In this document: positions 52,096-62,291 of the stretch, piece after piece | Layout: each line of letters starts with the position of its first letter | Position numbering within the stretch: position 1 is the first letter of the stretch | DNA from: Lachnospiraceae bacterium | GTDB lineage: Bacteria; Bacillota; Clostridia; Lachnospirales; Lachnospiraceae | NCBI GenBank assembly: GCA_017936885.1 | Contig: JAGBEO010000029.1 | Location: 1-64,000 of the forward strand | Reading direction: 5' to 3' | Length of the DNA: 64,000 nt | Program-made: the position numbers and the translations under genes | Notes under the pieces: model-generated | What the model was told of the DNA's origin: nothing | Seen by the model: only the letters and a program-made list of their open reading frames with translations | The model's database searches: none

Positions 52096-53283
52096 CTATT
52101 GTAATAACTGCAGAACCTGAGACGGCCTTTCATTTGCCTGAGCCAGCATAGAGGTTGCTGCCTGAGACACTACCTGCTCCGTTGTGTAGTTGGTCATTTC
52201 CTCTGCCATATCCACATCCATGATACGAGAATAAGACGCTGTCATATTTTCGTTTGTAATATCCAGATTGCTTACCGTATGTTCCAAACGATTCTGGTAA
52301 GCACCTAATCTGCTTCGTACATCTGACACATATAGAATCGCTCCTTTGATGTCATTAATGGCATCATTACTGCTCTCCTGCGTGGTCATTTCGGTCTTCT
52401 CTATCCCCAGTCTGCTGAGCGAAATAGTAGGAATACGAATCTCCAACTGCTGCCCTTCATTGGCTCCGATCTGGGTATCCATGGCGCCGATTCCGGTAAT
52501 ATCAATGATGATGCTCTGCTTAATCGGTGTACCGGTCACATCGGTTGTAGCCGTACAATCCACATCTTTATATCCTGTTATATTACCATTTCCATCGGTC
52601 ACAGGATCAGGAGTAATCGCCAGTGTAATCTGAAAATCCTGATGTCCGGTCAGAATAATCTTATCCTGGCCTACCTCAGTCAGTTCCACTCCTTCCGGAA
52701 ATTCCGGACCCAGTTTCAGATTAGCCTTCGTCCCATCCAAATCAATGGTACCGTCATCATTATAAACCACTGTAAGCTGCTCGATGGTATACCTCTTCTC
52801 CAATACCTCATCCGAATAATAGTCCACCTTCGCAAGCTGCGTATTCGTATATCCTTTCAGATCGAAGCTTCCGTCCAGAATTGGCTGACCGTTAAATTCC
52901 GTATCCGTGGCAATTCTTGTGACTTCCGCTTTTAACTGCTTTACCTCTTGATTTATCATCGCGCGGTCCGACGTCGTTAAAGTACCTGTTGCGCCTTTGA
53001 TAGCCAACTCGTTCATTCTCTGCAGCATTTCATGTACTTCTGCCAGCGCACCATCTGCGGTCTCAATGATGGAGATACCGTTGTTCGAACTCTGTTTTGC
53101 TACATTTACACCTGTAATCTGTGTATTCATTCTGCGCCCGATTGCATAGCCAGACGGGTTATCCTTTGCTGCCGTTACCTTTAATCCGGAGGATAAACGC
53201 TCCAAAGATTTGGATACCTTGCTGTCGGACACATTCAATGCATTATTGGCGCGCATCGCTGCTGCATTATAATTAATTTTCAT
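52096..53283 (-). CDS. fliC: Flagellin
   Basis: A 395-residue flagellin. The conserved amino D0/D1 region (NNALNVSDSKVSKSLERLSSGLKVTAAKDNPSGYAIGRRM) and carboxy D1/D0 region (RLGAYQNRLEHTVSNLDITNENMTASYSRIMDVDMAEEM, ending QVLQLLQ) are complete. The central 180 residues form a variable domain rich in Thr, Asp and Gly. AAAGGAGG precedes the ATG. It starts only 14 bases behind the large DUF6240-like gene, and no separate sigma-28 promoter is visible in the gap. Confidence 0.97.
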   Translation of the reverse strand: MKINYNAAAMRANNALNVSDSKVSKSLERLSSGLKVTAAKDNPSGYAIGRRMNTQITGVNVAKQSSNNGISIIETADGALAEVHEMLQRMNELAIKGATGTLTTSDRAMINQEVKQLKAEVTRIATDTEFNGQPILDGSFDLKGYTNTQLAKVDYYSDEVLEKRYTIEQLTVVYNDDGTIDLDGTKANLKLGPEFPEGVELTEVGQDKIILTGHQDFQITLAITPDPVTDGNGNITGYKDVDCTATTDVTGTPIKQSIIIDITGIGAMDTQIGANEGQQLEIRIPTISLSRLGIEKTEMTTQESSNDAINDIKGAILYVSDVRSRLGAYQNRLEHTVSNLDITNENMTASYSRIMDVDMAEEMTNYTTEQVVSQAATSMLAQANERPSQVLQLLQ

Positions 53284-53297
53284 TCTGGGTTCCTCCT

Positions 53298-56200
53298 TTA
53301 TGCTGTGACAGTCATGATAAATGCTTTGGCAATTCTGTAAAGGTCTGCTGTCTGAACCTGTGTATCATGCTCCAGATCCTCTCTTGTATAACCTTCCGCA
53401 TTCATCTCTTCGCTGTATACAATTCCTATACTGCCAATCTCCAATGGCTGCTCTCCGGCCGATACTGCTTCCCCAAGCGCATCCCTCAGGATGTTTTCCC
53501 GGCCTTGCAGTTCCTTCGTCCCATGGCTGGTATTACATGCGATATAACCGGATACCATACGATTCCTGACATAAAATTGCGCTGCCACCTGACCATACTC
53601 TTCTGTCTGCATAACGGCACTGACCTTGCCGCCTTCGCTTCCATGCAGAATCTTCAGATTGATCGCCGTAAGTTCTCCGTGAACCTCTACCGGAATCTGA
53701 TAATTTTCTTCTTTGGCAAGACTTCCCGCAAGCGCCAACTGTTTCTGACAGCTCTGCAAGGTACGAAGATCAAGATAGGTAACCTCTCCCTCTTTCGCTT
53801 CTTCTATGATCTCACCAAAGGTTTCCTGCATCTTCTCATATGCTGCTGACGCACTGTCCTGATCGGTCAGGCTTTCTACCATATCGCTGACTGCATCTTT
53901 TACTCTATGTTTATCGGCAGACTTATCTAAATCATTCAGTTTTTTGTGCAGAAAGCCCGGATTTTTCCGCATTCCCATAGTCGCTGTCACATGATCCGGC
54001 GTAACTGCCTGTTTGTAGGCAAGCAGCTCACTGATCACCGCATCTTCCACGGTGCTCAAGCTTCTATACTGCTGTAACTGCTCCTGTTCATAAGCCTTTT
54101 CAAGCTCTGTATCCGGCTGCATCCGGTCAATCTGTCCGGCAAATTCTTCCATAGTCATGTTTGGCTGCAAAGAGATCCGGGTAAGCATTTCCGGCTCCAG
54201 TCCGTCTGCGATTTCTCCTGCCAACTGATTATAGTAGCGTGCTTGTGCGTCAGTGGCTGCCTGCCGCTGCCCTTGCTGATTTCCGCCGTCCGTACCGGAC
54301 TTAGCCAAATCAGGGAATCCGCTTAAGATCTGATCAGTAATAGACTTATAGGATAGCGCATCCACACCACCAAACTGATCATCTACCGTATAATCCATAC
54401 CCTGTTTCTTCGTACTGCGCATGGCGGTAAGAAGATTCTGGAAGGAAAGCTGTGCCCCTTCATTTATAAGGCTTCCTACAGCGGCATCATCCGTCTTCTC
54501 TAACTGTCTGAACATGCGGTAGATACCGATATAAGCTTCTCTCTCCTGCTCCCCGATGGCATGATTTTTCTCTAATTTATATAAATACTTACTGAATTTC
54601 TCTTCCCTGGCAGCCGCCTGCTGATCACTGCCGTCCAAATACTGATTCAGTTCTTCCATGGACATCTTCAACGGATTCTTACCGTCCCTGATCGCCTGCA
54701 GGGTAACTGCCGGTGTCATCCTGCGGATGGTCTGTCTCAGTTCCATATCATATTTCTTCACGGCATCCATATTCTCTGTGGTGATATCCATACTGTTATA
54801 TCCCAGAATGCGTACTGCCCTGCGGTTTTCCTCAGAGGTCTCCATACCCATATCTTCCAAAATGTCATCCACATTACGAAACGCCTTGCGAATAGAATCA
54901 CCCATATCTGCCCTGGGCGCCGTCATCAATGTCTCATAGGATTTCCCGGCTGCCTCATAAGCATTCTTAAGCGCCGTACCATGGGAATGTACACTGTCTA
55001 ATGTAAACAGTTCTTCTTCGGAAAGATACCTGGCCAGTACTGCTGCCGGCAGGAAAGGAATCTCCGCCGTTTTCTGCCCTACTTCCCCAAACAGTGCCGC
55101 TTTCTCTGCTGCACGGGCACCATCCGGCTCCCCGAAGAGTATCTGATTCTGCTCCTGCTCTATCTTCTTGAGAACCTCCACCAGCTTCTCTAAATCTGTG
55201 GTATCAATGGAGTAGCCGCTTTCTAACAGCTTGCGGTTTGCCTCTATGGTCATCATCAGCCTGACTTCTTCCAACTGACGTCTTGCGCTGATCTGCTCCG
55301 GCGTACTATCCGCCAGGTTCTCCTGCACGGTCTGCTTCTGTATATTTCCTGCCGTGTCATCTTTGTCGATCTGCTCCTGTGCTTTTTCCAGATCTTGCAG
55401 CGTCAGCTCCTTACCCTCCGCTACGGTCCGGTCCACAGCCTCATCGCTGATCTGTGCAAAAGCTTTCACATAATCGGCGGCTTTCTCCCGGTTGCTTCTG
55501 CCGTCTGCCAGATTGGCACTTCCTGCATTCTTACCGTCAGAAATAGCCGCCGCCACGGCTGACAAAATCTGCCCCATATCCTGCGGCATGGTTACCTGCT
55601 CTATCTCATGCAGACTGCTAAGTGTGTCTGTGGTAAGCGGAATTCCTGCTTCCACTAACCATCTGGCTTCGTCAAGGCTTTCCTCTGTAATCTCTATCCC
55701 TGCCTCTTCCAGCACTCTCTCCATCTGCGGCTTTAGCTGCTCCCAGTTATAGTCCTCTGCTTTCCTGGCGTAATATCCGGTATTGTCTGCGGCATAATAT
55801 CCATGACCCTGCAGCCCGCCGCCTGCGCCGGAACTGTAATCTGCCAGATACAGATTATCAATCGTAGGCTCCATCCGGTTTTCCACCATATATTTTACAG
55901 CGCCGTCCTCCGGCGTTTTCATCCGGAATGCCTTATCATACGCCTGTTTGGCAGCAATCACATTCTCTTCCGTAACCGGGATATCATGCTCCCTAAACTG
56001 CTTCTCCAGCTCTCTTGCAAACGCTTCACTTCCCGTAATCTCGCAAAGAGTCTCCGCATCCAGATCATCGGTGTAACCCGCTACCTGCGTACCGCCTTTG
56101 ATAAGTTCTGCTTTTATTGTATCGACAATGGTAACAACCTCTTCGATCTCCATGTCACCCGGATGATAGCCTTCCTTTTGCAGTCTGCTGAAATCCTCCT

Positions 56201-56450
56201 CAGACATAGTATTAGACATAACTGTCATATAGTCTCTCTGCGCGGCTACATCAATAAGCCCCGCATCCTGCATAACCTCTTCTGCGGTCTTTCCGTGACC
56301 TTTGTAAGCGTTGTTATCCATAACTGTGCCAGAAATGTCTAATGCGTAATCACTCCTATGCTCCGTTTTGGGCATCCGAGTGTTTCGATATGCTGTTGTT
56401 GCCCTGTCTACATTCCGATTGGTGTTTGTCTGGTCAAATGTTATCTTCAT
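53298..56450 (-). CDS. Large flagellar-cluster protein, DUF6240-like
   Basis: A 1,050-residue protein without signal peptide or membrane helices, built of repeated helical units in which a motif such as IPVTEENVIAAKQAYD, IEITEESLDEARWLVE or LTLQDLEKAQEQI returns many times. The carboxy 150 residues contain beta strands (GGKVSAVMQTEEYGQVAAQFYVRN) like the tail of FliK-type proteins. I associate it with DUF6240 proteins of Lachnospiraceae. A hook-length or secretion role is possible because of the strong link to flagellin. GGAG lies six bases before the ATG. Confidence 0.6.
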   Translation of the reverse strand: MKITFDQTNTNRNVDRATTAYRNTRMPKTEHRSDYALDISGTVMDNNAYKGHGKTAEEVMQDAGLIDVAAQRDYMTVMSNTMSEEDFSRLQKEGYHPGDMEIEEVVTIVDTIKAELIKGGTQVAGYTDDLDAETLCEITGSEAFARELEKQFREHDIPVTEENVIAAKQAYDKAFRMKTPEDGAVKYMVENRMEPTIDNLYLADYSSGAGGGLQGHGYYAADNTGYYARKAEDYNWEQLKPQMERVLEEAGIEITEESLDEARWLVEAGIPLTTDTLSSLHEIEQVTMPQDMGQILSAVAAAISDGKNAGSANLADGRSNREKAADYVKAFAQISDEAVDRTVAEGKELTLQDLEKAQEQIDKDDTAGNIQKQTVQENLADSTPEQISARRQLEEVRLMMTIEANRKLLESGYSIDTTDLEKLVEVLKKIEQEQNQILFGEPDGARAAEKAALFGEVGQKTAEIPFLPAAVLARYLSEEELFTLDSVHSHGTALKNAYEAAGKSYETLMTAPRADMGDSIRKAFRNVDDILEDMGMETSEENRRAVRILGYNSMDITTENMDAVKKYDMELRQTIRRMTPAVTLQAIRDGKNPLKMSMEELNQYLDGSDQQAAAREEKFSKYLYKLEKNHAIGEQEREAYIGIYRMFRQLEKTDDAAVGSLINEGAQLSFQNLLTAMRSTKKQGMDYTVDDQFGGVDALSYKSITDQILSGFPDLAKSGTDGGNQQGQRQAATDAQARYYNQLAGEIADGLEPEMLTRISLQPNMTMEEFAGQIDRMQPDTELEKAYEQEQLQQYRSLSTVEDAVISELLAYKQAVTPDHVTATMGMRKNPGFLHKKLNDLDKSADKHRVKDAVSDMVESLTDQDSASAAYEKMQETFGEIIEEAKEGEVTYLDLRTLQSCQKQLALAGSLAKEENYQIPVEVHGELTAINLKILHGSEGGKVSAVMQTEEYGQVAAQFYVRNRMVSGYIACNTSHGTKELQGRENILRDALGEAVSAGEQPLEIGSIGIVYSEEMNAEGYTREDLEHDTQVQTADLYRIAKAFIMTVTA

Positions 56451-56479
56451 ACACTTCTCCAACGTAGATTATTATACAA

Positions 56480-56511
56480 GACAAAAGGGCGAATGTTCTT
56501 CACATTCGCCC
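56480..56511 (-). terminator. Terminator downstream of glgB
   Basis: On the minus strand GGGCGAATGT, five bases, ACATTCGCCC (perfect ten-base stem), then TTTTGTC. A -10-like TATAAT (56471-56476) for the next gene follows at once. Confidence 0.8.
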
Positions 56512-56527
56512 AACTTAATTTTTCTGT

Positions 56528-56558
56528 ATTCGCCCGGCGAATGTTTTCCACATTCACC
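56528..56558 (-). repeat. Second, related hairpin upstream of the terminator
   Basis: GGTGAATGT pairs with ACATTCGCC, and an overlapping ATTCGCC/GGCGAAT palindrome lies beside it. It repeats the stem sequence of the terminator at 56480, so the two look like tandem copies. Confidence 0.6.
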
Positions 56559-56593
56559 CTTTATTTCGGCATAGTTATCCACTTTCTTAACTG

Positions 56594-58519
56594 CTAGAAG
56601 ACAAAAATTGCTGCCGTATAAGGCGGAAGGTCAAAGGTAATATGATAATCCTTATAATTACAGGTTCCCTTCACAGCGGTCAGCTCTGCCGGGATTTCAT
56701 GCCCGTTGCCGCCAAATTGTTTATCATCACTGTTTAACAGCAATTTATACTTTTTCTTCTTCGGTACACCGACCTGATAATTCTCCCACATCATCGGTGT
56801 CATATTGAGTACGAACATAACGTTATTTTTGCCTGTCTCATCCTTACGGAAGAAGCTGTACACGCTATGGTCGGCATCATCCGCATTCAGCCATTCAAAA
56901 CCTTGCCAGTCATTATCAATCGAGTATAGAGCCGGATATTTGTGATACAGCTTTAACAACTCTTTTACATACTCATGCATGCCCTTGTTCTGTTCTTCTC
57001 CCAGAAGATACCAGTCAAGCTCTCTGGCCTCGCTCCACTCTCTCTCCTGTCCGAAATCCTGTCCCATAAATAAGAGTTTCTTACCGGAATGACCGAACAT
57101 ATAGCTGTAACCCACACGCAGGTTAGCATATTTATCCACCATATATCCCGGCATCTTATTTACCATGGAACATTTCAAATGTACCACCTCATCATGTGAC
57201 AAAGGCAGGATATAATTCTCGCTGTTATGATAAGTCATGGCAAAAGTCATGGCATAATGGTTGTTCTTACGGAAATACGGATCTAATTTCATATATTCGC
57301 AGAAATCATGCATCCATCCCATATTCCACTTAAAACTGAATCCCAGACTATCTCCCCCGATCGGGCCGGTTACATGCGGCCACGCGGTAGACTCTTCCGC
57401 AATGGTCAAAAAGCCCGGATAAGTGCCCCGCACAACGGAATTGAGATGTTTAAAGAATTCTATAGCCTCCAGATTCTCATTGCCGCCGTATTTATTCGGA
57501 ACCCACTGTCCGTCCTGCTTACCGTAATCCAGATAAAGCATAGATGCCACCGCATCTACACGGATACCGTCAATATGATACTCTTTAATCCAGAATAAGG
57601 CATTTGCAATCAAGAAGTTCTTGACTTCGTTCTTACCATAGTTAAAAATCTTGGTACCCCAGTCAGGATGCTCTCCGATTCTCGGGTCCGGATGCTCAAA
57701 AATACACTGTCCGTCAAATCTGCCCAGTCCGTGCGCATCTGTCGCAAAATGTGCCGGTACCCAGTCCAGAATAACACCGATCTTATTACGGTGTAACGTA
57801 TTAATCAAATACATGAAATCATCCGGCGTACCGTGTCTGGATGTGGGTGCGTAGTAACCGGTAACCTGATATCCCCAGGAACCGTCAAAAGGATATTCCG
57901 CAATACCCATAAGCTCTACATGGGTATATTTCATCTCCTTCAAATATTCCACAATACGGTCAGCGAACTCTCTGTAATTATAGAATCCCTCTTCCGTACC
58001 GTCAGGGTGTTTCATCCAAGAACCGATATGGCACTCATAGATTGCCATCGGTTCTTTATTATAGTCCTTACCGTCTCTGGCACTCATCCATGCACTGTCA
58101 GACCACTTAAACTTACTGATATCATAAGTCTTAGAAGCATTGCCCGGACGCATCTCCGCATAATTTGCAAAAGGATCTGCCTTATAAAGCTTCTCACCCG
58201 CAGGCGTACGAATCAGGAATTTGTATAACTCATTCTCGCCCACACCCGGAATAAATAGCTGATAAATACCCCCCGGTCCCAGCTTCTCCATCCGGTGTAT
58301 GTCCTCATTCCAATCATTAAACGTACCGATAACATTTACACTGGCTGCATTCGGTGCCCATACAGCGAAAAACATACCTTTCACTCCGTCTTCTACAGAA
58401 GGATGCGCACCTAATTTCTTATAAATATCATAGTGAGTGCCCTGTGCAAATACATACTGATCTGCCTCTGAAATAAATACCTTGTTTTCTTCTGTTACTT
58501 TCTCTTTTTTAGTTGCCAT
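56594..58519 (-). CDS. glgB: 1,4-alpha-glucan branching enzyme
   Basis: A 641-residue GH13 enzyme that forms alpha-1,6 branches in glycogen. An amino carbohydrate-binding module (GVWAPNAASVNVIGTFNDW-type, residues 30-120) precedes the barrel. Catalytic motifs are DWVPAHFA near 240, GIRVDAVASM with the nucleophile Asp near 321, AEESTAWP near 374 and LSHDEVVH near 443. It is full length. No other glycogen gene lies nearby. The ribosome-binding site is weak. Confidence 0.97.
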   Translation of the reverse strand: MATKKEKVTEENKVFISEADQYVFAQGTHYDIYKKLGAHPSVEDGVKGMFFAVWAPNAASVNVIGTFNDWNEDIHRMEKLGPGGIYQLFIPGVGENELYKFLIRTPAGEKLYKADPFANYAEMRPGNASKTYDISKFKWSDSAWMSARDGKDYNKEPMAIYECHIGSWMKHPDGTEEGFYNYREFADRIVEYLKEMKYTHVELMGIAEYPFDGSWGYQVTGYYAPTSRHGTPDDFMYLINTLHRNKIGVILDWVPAHFATDAHGLGRFDGQCIFEHPDPRIGEHPDWGTKIFNYGKNEVKNFLIANALFWIKEYHIDGIRVDAVASMLYLDYGKQDGQWVPNKYGGNENLEAIEFFKHLNSVVRGTYPGFLTIAEESTAWPHVTGPIGGDSLGFSFKWNMGWMHDFCEYMKLDPYFRKNNHYAMTFAMTYHNSENYILPLSHDEVVHLKCSMVNKMPGYMVDKYANLRVGYSYMFGHSGKKLLFMGQDFGQEREWSEARELDWYLLGEEQNKGMHEYVKELLKLYHKYPALYSIDNDWQGFEWLNADDADHSVYSFFRKDETGKNNVMFVLNMTPMMWENYQVGVPKKKKYKLLLNSDDKQFGGNGHEIPAELTAVKGTCNYKDYHITFDLPPYTAAIFVF

Positions 58520-58534
58520 AACTGTCCGCCCCCG

Positions 58535-61144
58535 TTAATTTTTATAATGCATGAAGTCCTTCTCTCGTAATATAATCATGTCCTCTTCATCATATCTCTT
58601 TGCAAACAGAATATCCATGAAATGTCCCGGTGTCTTCTTATTTGCATAATAAATCGCCTCATCCACAAGCTCCCTTATCTCGGCAAGACTTACCTCGTGA
58701 TCGCTGGTCTGTTTCTCCGAAATTCTCGTATGCAGAGCAAGAACACCAAATTCATCAATGGAGTATTCCATTTCCTCCGCATACTGTTTCGCATAAGCCA
58801 CCAATGCCTCATCATCCAGCGGTTCAATATCCACACGGAGATTAAAATTATTGGAAAGGGCCGTATGCTCTGTAAGAAGCTGGTTTATCTTCTCTTTCGT
58901 GTCTATCATGAGAAGCAATAACCCCATATTATCCTTCTCTAACACTTTAATCATCTTCGTAACCGTCTCGGCTTTCATAGCAGATGCTTTCTCAATAATT
59001 AATGCACCGTTATCCAGCTTGGCGAAGGTTTCCGCAACATCCTTCTTGTTTAGTACCTGGCCGGATATCTTCGCTACCTTTCCGGAGAAATTATTATCAT
59101 TATACTGCATTTCACGAATCAGGGTCTTCGCCAAAGTCAATGTCGTGATCTCTTCCTCGCCGGTGATCACAACATTGCCTGTACAGGCTGCCAGACTCAT
59201 ATTGTCTAACGTATGTACAAGCTGTCTCTTAGACTTACGATGATGGACGAACTGTCCGAACAGTTCCTGCTCTTCCTTTGTCAGTTCACGGTCTCTTCCC
59301 GATTCTGTGTTCTCCGCCTCTATGTCCGCTTCTTCAGATTCAACCGCCTCTTCCGTAACAGGCTCTGCCGGCTCTTCTTCTATCGCAATATCAGGCTCCT
59401 GAATCTCCTCTAACTCTTCTACTTCATCAGAATCTTCAATGGATTCCGCACTTTCTGTCTGCTCAGGCTTCTCCTTATATTTTACAGCCGTTTTCTTCGG
59501 TGCCGGTTCTTCCTCCGGCATATCTTCCGGCAGAATTACCTTTTTAATCGGAGGTTTCTTAGCCTCTTTCATGATTGCAGCCATAAATGCCTTCTCAAGT
59601 TCTTCCAGAAGACCATTCTTAGTAGCTTCATCAAAATTAGCAAATAAACTGCCTGTCTGTGCAAGAATATGCTGGCGAACATCCTCCATACGCTTCTGTT
59701 CGTTAGATTTCTTCATCTCTTCCCACTCAGCCATAATATCATCGATACTGAGCTGACCGGTAATCTGCTTCTCAACACGCTCAGCGTCAGGTACCACTAA
59801 GCTGATCTGACCGTCATATTCCTGTGACAGGATATTATCATACGCAGAAGGTTTAACCATCTCCTGCCGGATCTGCTGCATAATCTGTTGCGCGTCAAAT
59901 GCGGCGGTTTTCTCTCCCGGTATCTGCGTCCCGATCTCTTCCAGTTCATCCGTCTCCATCACCAGCGGTTTTACAGGTGCTGCCGCCTCTATCTCTTCTT
60001 CTGCCATCACAGGCTCTTCTTGCTTCTTAGCGGGGAATGGTACAACAGGCGCCTCTTTCAGTGCTGACTCCACTTCTTCCGTGGCCGGAAGTTCCTCTGT
60101 TTCCTGCAGCAAAGGTGCAATGATGGACTCTGCAATGGACGGCTCACTGTCTGTCTCTTCTTCAACAGAATCTTGCTCATCTGCTGGCTGAGTACCGATA
60201 TCCGCGGTATCTTCCGCAACCTCTTCTTCAACAGGTTCTTCCGTCTCAACGACTTCCGCATCCGGTTCCTCTTCGTTAACAGGTTCTTCTTCCAAAATCT
60301 CCTTCATACTCTCTGCAAGCGCCATCTGGAGATTAATGGTATTATACTGGCCCACATCTACAGTCTTAACTTCCGGAAGCTCCATAGTAGGCGCATCTTC
60401 AACCGACAGTTCCTCTTCCGGTTCTTCTTCCGCATCGGCACCTCTAAGCTCTCCGTCGATCTCTTCATCTCCGGACACACTTTCTTCTTCCTCAGCTTCG
60501 CTTTCTTCTGTCTCCTGCTCCGCATCCCTCTCCTGTATCCAGGCATCATATCTTTGCTGCTGATCGGCACTGAGCGGTTCATGCAGTGCTTTTAATTCCA
60601 GCGCTTTAATGACATATTTACCCTCTCCAAACCAAAGGAACATCTCATCACATTCCTCTACACATTTGGTGGATAATCCAATCCGGTGATACAGATAGGC
60701 AAGCTCATATGCCCATTTCTCCCTGTAATCACGCTTCTTAAACTCTTCCAAAACTGCAATACGCTCTTCCAGACTCACATCCTGCGCCTCGTAGAGACGG
60801 TACTGCAAAATATATCTTCCGGTATCCTTTGGTGCGATCTGTACAAATTCCTTATAATACTCTATTGCCTGTACATACTCTTCCATCTTAATGGAAAGCT
60901 CGCACAGAGAATATACAATCAGCCGCCCTGTGGGGTGTTTCTCATATGCCAGCAATAGAATATCTTTACTCTCCTGATATCTTCTGTTGATTTTATATAA
61001 GTCACTGATCGTGCACAACATCATCACGCTTCTGACCCTGCGCCAGTCAATGGTATCCGCTATTTTGACCGCTTCCGCGAATTCTCCTTCTGCAATCAAT
61101 GTCTTAATTTCGTCGGCACGAACTTTGTATTCATACTTATCCAA
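58535..61144 (-). CDS. TPR protein with acidic linker and degenerate AAA domain
   Basis: An 869-residue protein. Residues 1-200 are TPR-like helical repeats (EGEFAEAVKIADTI; YQESKDILLLAYEKHPTG; YVQAIEYYKEFVQIAPKD). Residues 205-620 are mostly acidic and low in complexity. Residues 630-869 resemble the AAA fold of CbxX/CfxQ proteins: a VVITGEEEITTLTLAKTL loop near 658 in place of Walker A, without the usual GKT, and a Walker B-like GALIIEKASAM without catalytic acids. It may be a pseudo-ATPase scaffold. AGGTGA precedes a TTG at 61144; a GTG at 61153 is an alternative start. Confidence 0.65.
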   Translation of the reverse strand: MDKYEYKVRADEIKTLIAEGEFAEAVKIADTIDWRRVRSVMMLCTISDLYKINRRYQESKDILLLAYEKHPTGRLIVYSLCELSIKMEEYVQAIEYYKEFVQIAPKDTGRYILQYRLYEAQDVSLEERIAVLEEFKKRDYREKWAYELAYLYHRIGLSTKCVEECDEMFLWFGEGKYVIKALELKALHEPLSADQQQRYDAWIQERDAEQETEESEAEEEESVSGDEEIDGELRGADAEEEPEEELSVEDAPTMELPEVKTVDVGQYNTINLQMALAESMKEILEEEPVNEEEPDAEVVETEEPVEEEVAEDTADIGTQPADEQDSVEEETDSEPSIAESIIAPLLQETEELPATEEVESALKEAPVVPFPAKKQEEPVMAEEEIEAAAPVKPLVMETDELEEIGTQIPGEKTAAFDAQQIMQQIRQEMVKPSAYDNILSQEYDGQISLVVPDAERVEKQITGQLSIDDIMAEWEEMKKSNEQKRMEDVRQHILAQTGSLFANFDEATKNGLLEELEKAFMAAIMKEAKKPPIKKVILPEDMPEEEPAPKKTAVKYKEKPEQTESAESIEDSDEVEELEEIQEPDIAIEEEPAEPVTEEAVESEEADIEAENTESGRDRELTKEEQELFGQFVHHRKSKRQLVHTLDNMSLAACTGNVVITGEEEITTLTLAKTLIREMQYNDNNFSGKVAKISGQVLNKKDVAETFAKLDNGALIIEKASAMKAETVTKMIKVLEKDNMGLLLLMIDTKEKINQLLTEHTALSNNFNLRVDIEPLDDEALVAYAKQYAEEMEYSIDEFGVLALHTRISEKQTSDHEVSLAEIRELVDEAIYYANKKTPGHFMDILFAKRYDEEDMIILREKDFMHYKN

Positions 61145-61213
61145 GGTGCTCACCTCATTATTGTATTTTCACGCTTTGTCTTTTCTGTCTAATAACCCTA
61201 TTTTCACTGTTTT

Positions 61214-61242
61214 AGTTTACCATAGCCTCTTATCAATGTAAA
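61214..61242 (-). promoter_or_regulatory. Sigma-A-type promoter
   Basis: On the minus strand TTTACA, 17 bases, TAAACT, about 70 bases before the TPR gene and leading into glgB. Confidence 0.6.
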
Positions 61243-61254
61243 CAGAATCCGCAG

Positions 61255-61317
61255 AAAAAAAGCACCTCCGATTTGGTATCTTATTTCAAGAATATACCAA
61301 TATATGGCGATGCTTCA
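61255..61317 (-). terminator. Probable terminator behind rsmA
   Basis: On the minus strand a long hairpin (GCATCGCC with GGAGGTGC, and TTGGTAT with ATACCAA inside) is followed by seven T. The pairing is imperfect. Confidence 0.4.
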
Positions 61318-61359
61318 ATATACAATTACTTTATATTGTATTTGTACAAAGCTTTTGTT

Positions 61360-62229
61360 TTATACTCTTTTCCCGCCCAGCCGGTTACTCAGCTCGGCAA
61401 ACTGTTCCAATGTTAACGCCTCGCCGCGTATCATAGCGGATAACCCCATTTCCTCCAGCGTCTCTTCTACCATCTGCCTGTTAACTCCCAGATTTCCCGC
61501 ATTCGTCAAGCCGTTTGCGAGCGTCTTTCTTCTCTGGTTAAAGGATGCCCTTATAACTGCAAACAGATATGCCTCATCCTCCACATCCACCGGAGGTTTC
61601 TCATAACGTGTCAGACGGATAACCGTACTGTCCACATTAGGCCTTGGCATAAAACAGGATGCCGGTACCCTTGCTATGATCTCAGGTTTTGCATAATACT
61701 GTACCGCAAGAGAAAGTGCACCGTATTCTTTCGTACCCGGCCCCACCTGCATTCTGTCTGCCATTTCCTTCTGTACCATAATGGTTACACTCTGCAACGG
61801 CACATGACTCTCAAAAAGCGCCATGATAATAGGTGTCGTAATATAATATGGTAAATTCGCCACCACTTTGACAGGCCTTCCGCCGTTATGTTCCTGCACG
61901 ATCCGGTTGATATCCACTTTCAGAATATCTTCATTCATAATCGTTACATTAGGATATGTCGACAGTGTCTCTTCCAGAATAGGAATCAGATTCTTATCGA
62001 TTTCCACCGCCACCACTTCTCCGGCTTCTTCTGCCAGATACTGTGTCATCGTGCCGATACCGGGACCGATTTCTAACACGCAGTCCTCTTTGGTAAGCTT
62101 TGCCGATTCAATGATTTTATCAAGGATATTGCTGTCAATCAGGAAATTCTGCCCGAATTTTTTCTGAAAATTGAATTGGTGCTTCCGTACGATCTCTGCC
62201 GTATTCTTTAAATTTCCTAAGTCTGCCAT
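61360..62229 (-). CDS. rsmA: 16S rRNA (adenine(1518)-N(6)/adenine(1519)-N(6))-dimethyltransferase
   Basis: A 289-residue RsmA/KsgA enzyme that dimethylates two adenines near the 3' end of 16S rRNA. Motifs: KKFGQNFLID near 24, LEIGPGIGTMTQYL near 53, VEIDKNLIPIL near 76 and the catalytic NLPYYITTPI near 125. Full length. It follows tatD, a common neighbour in Firmicutes, by 62 bases. Confidence 0.97.
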   Translation of the reverse strand: MADLGNLKNTAEIVRKHQFNFQKKFGQNFLIDSNILDKIIESAKLTKEDCVLEIGPGIGTMTQYLAEEAGEVVAVEIDKNLIPILEETLSTYPNVTIMNEDILKVDINRIVQEHNGGRPVKVVANLPYYITTPIIMALFESHVPLQSVTIMVQKEMADRMQVGPGTKEYGALSLAVQYYAKPEIIARVPASCFMPRPNVDSTVIRLTRYEKPPVDVEDEAYLFAVIRASFNQRRKTLANGLTNAGNLGVNRQMVEETLEEMGLSAMIRGEALTLEQFAELSNRLGGKRV

Positions 62230-62291
62230 GCTGAGACCTTCTTTCTAAACTGCTATGCACCAGAACCGAGGTACATTTGCCTTTACATTAT

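Noticed and set aside
55803-56342. Plus-strand frame of 179 codons
   Set aside because: It lies inside the DUF6240-like gene on the other strand and has no start signal or recognisable domain.
60173-60595. Phe/Arg-rich plus-strand frame
   Set aside because: It is the antisense of the acidic repeat region of the TPR protein; composition alone explains it.
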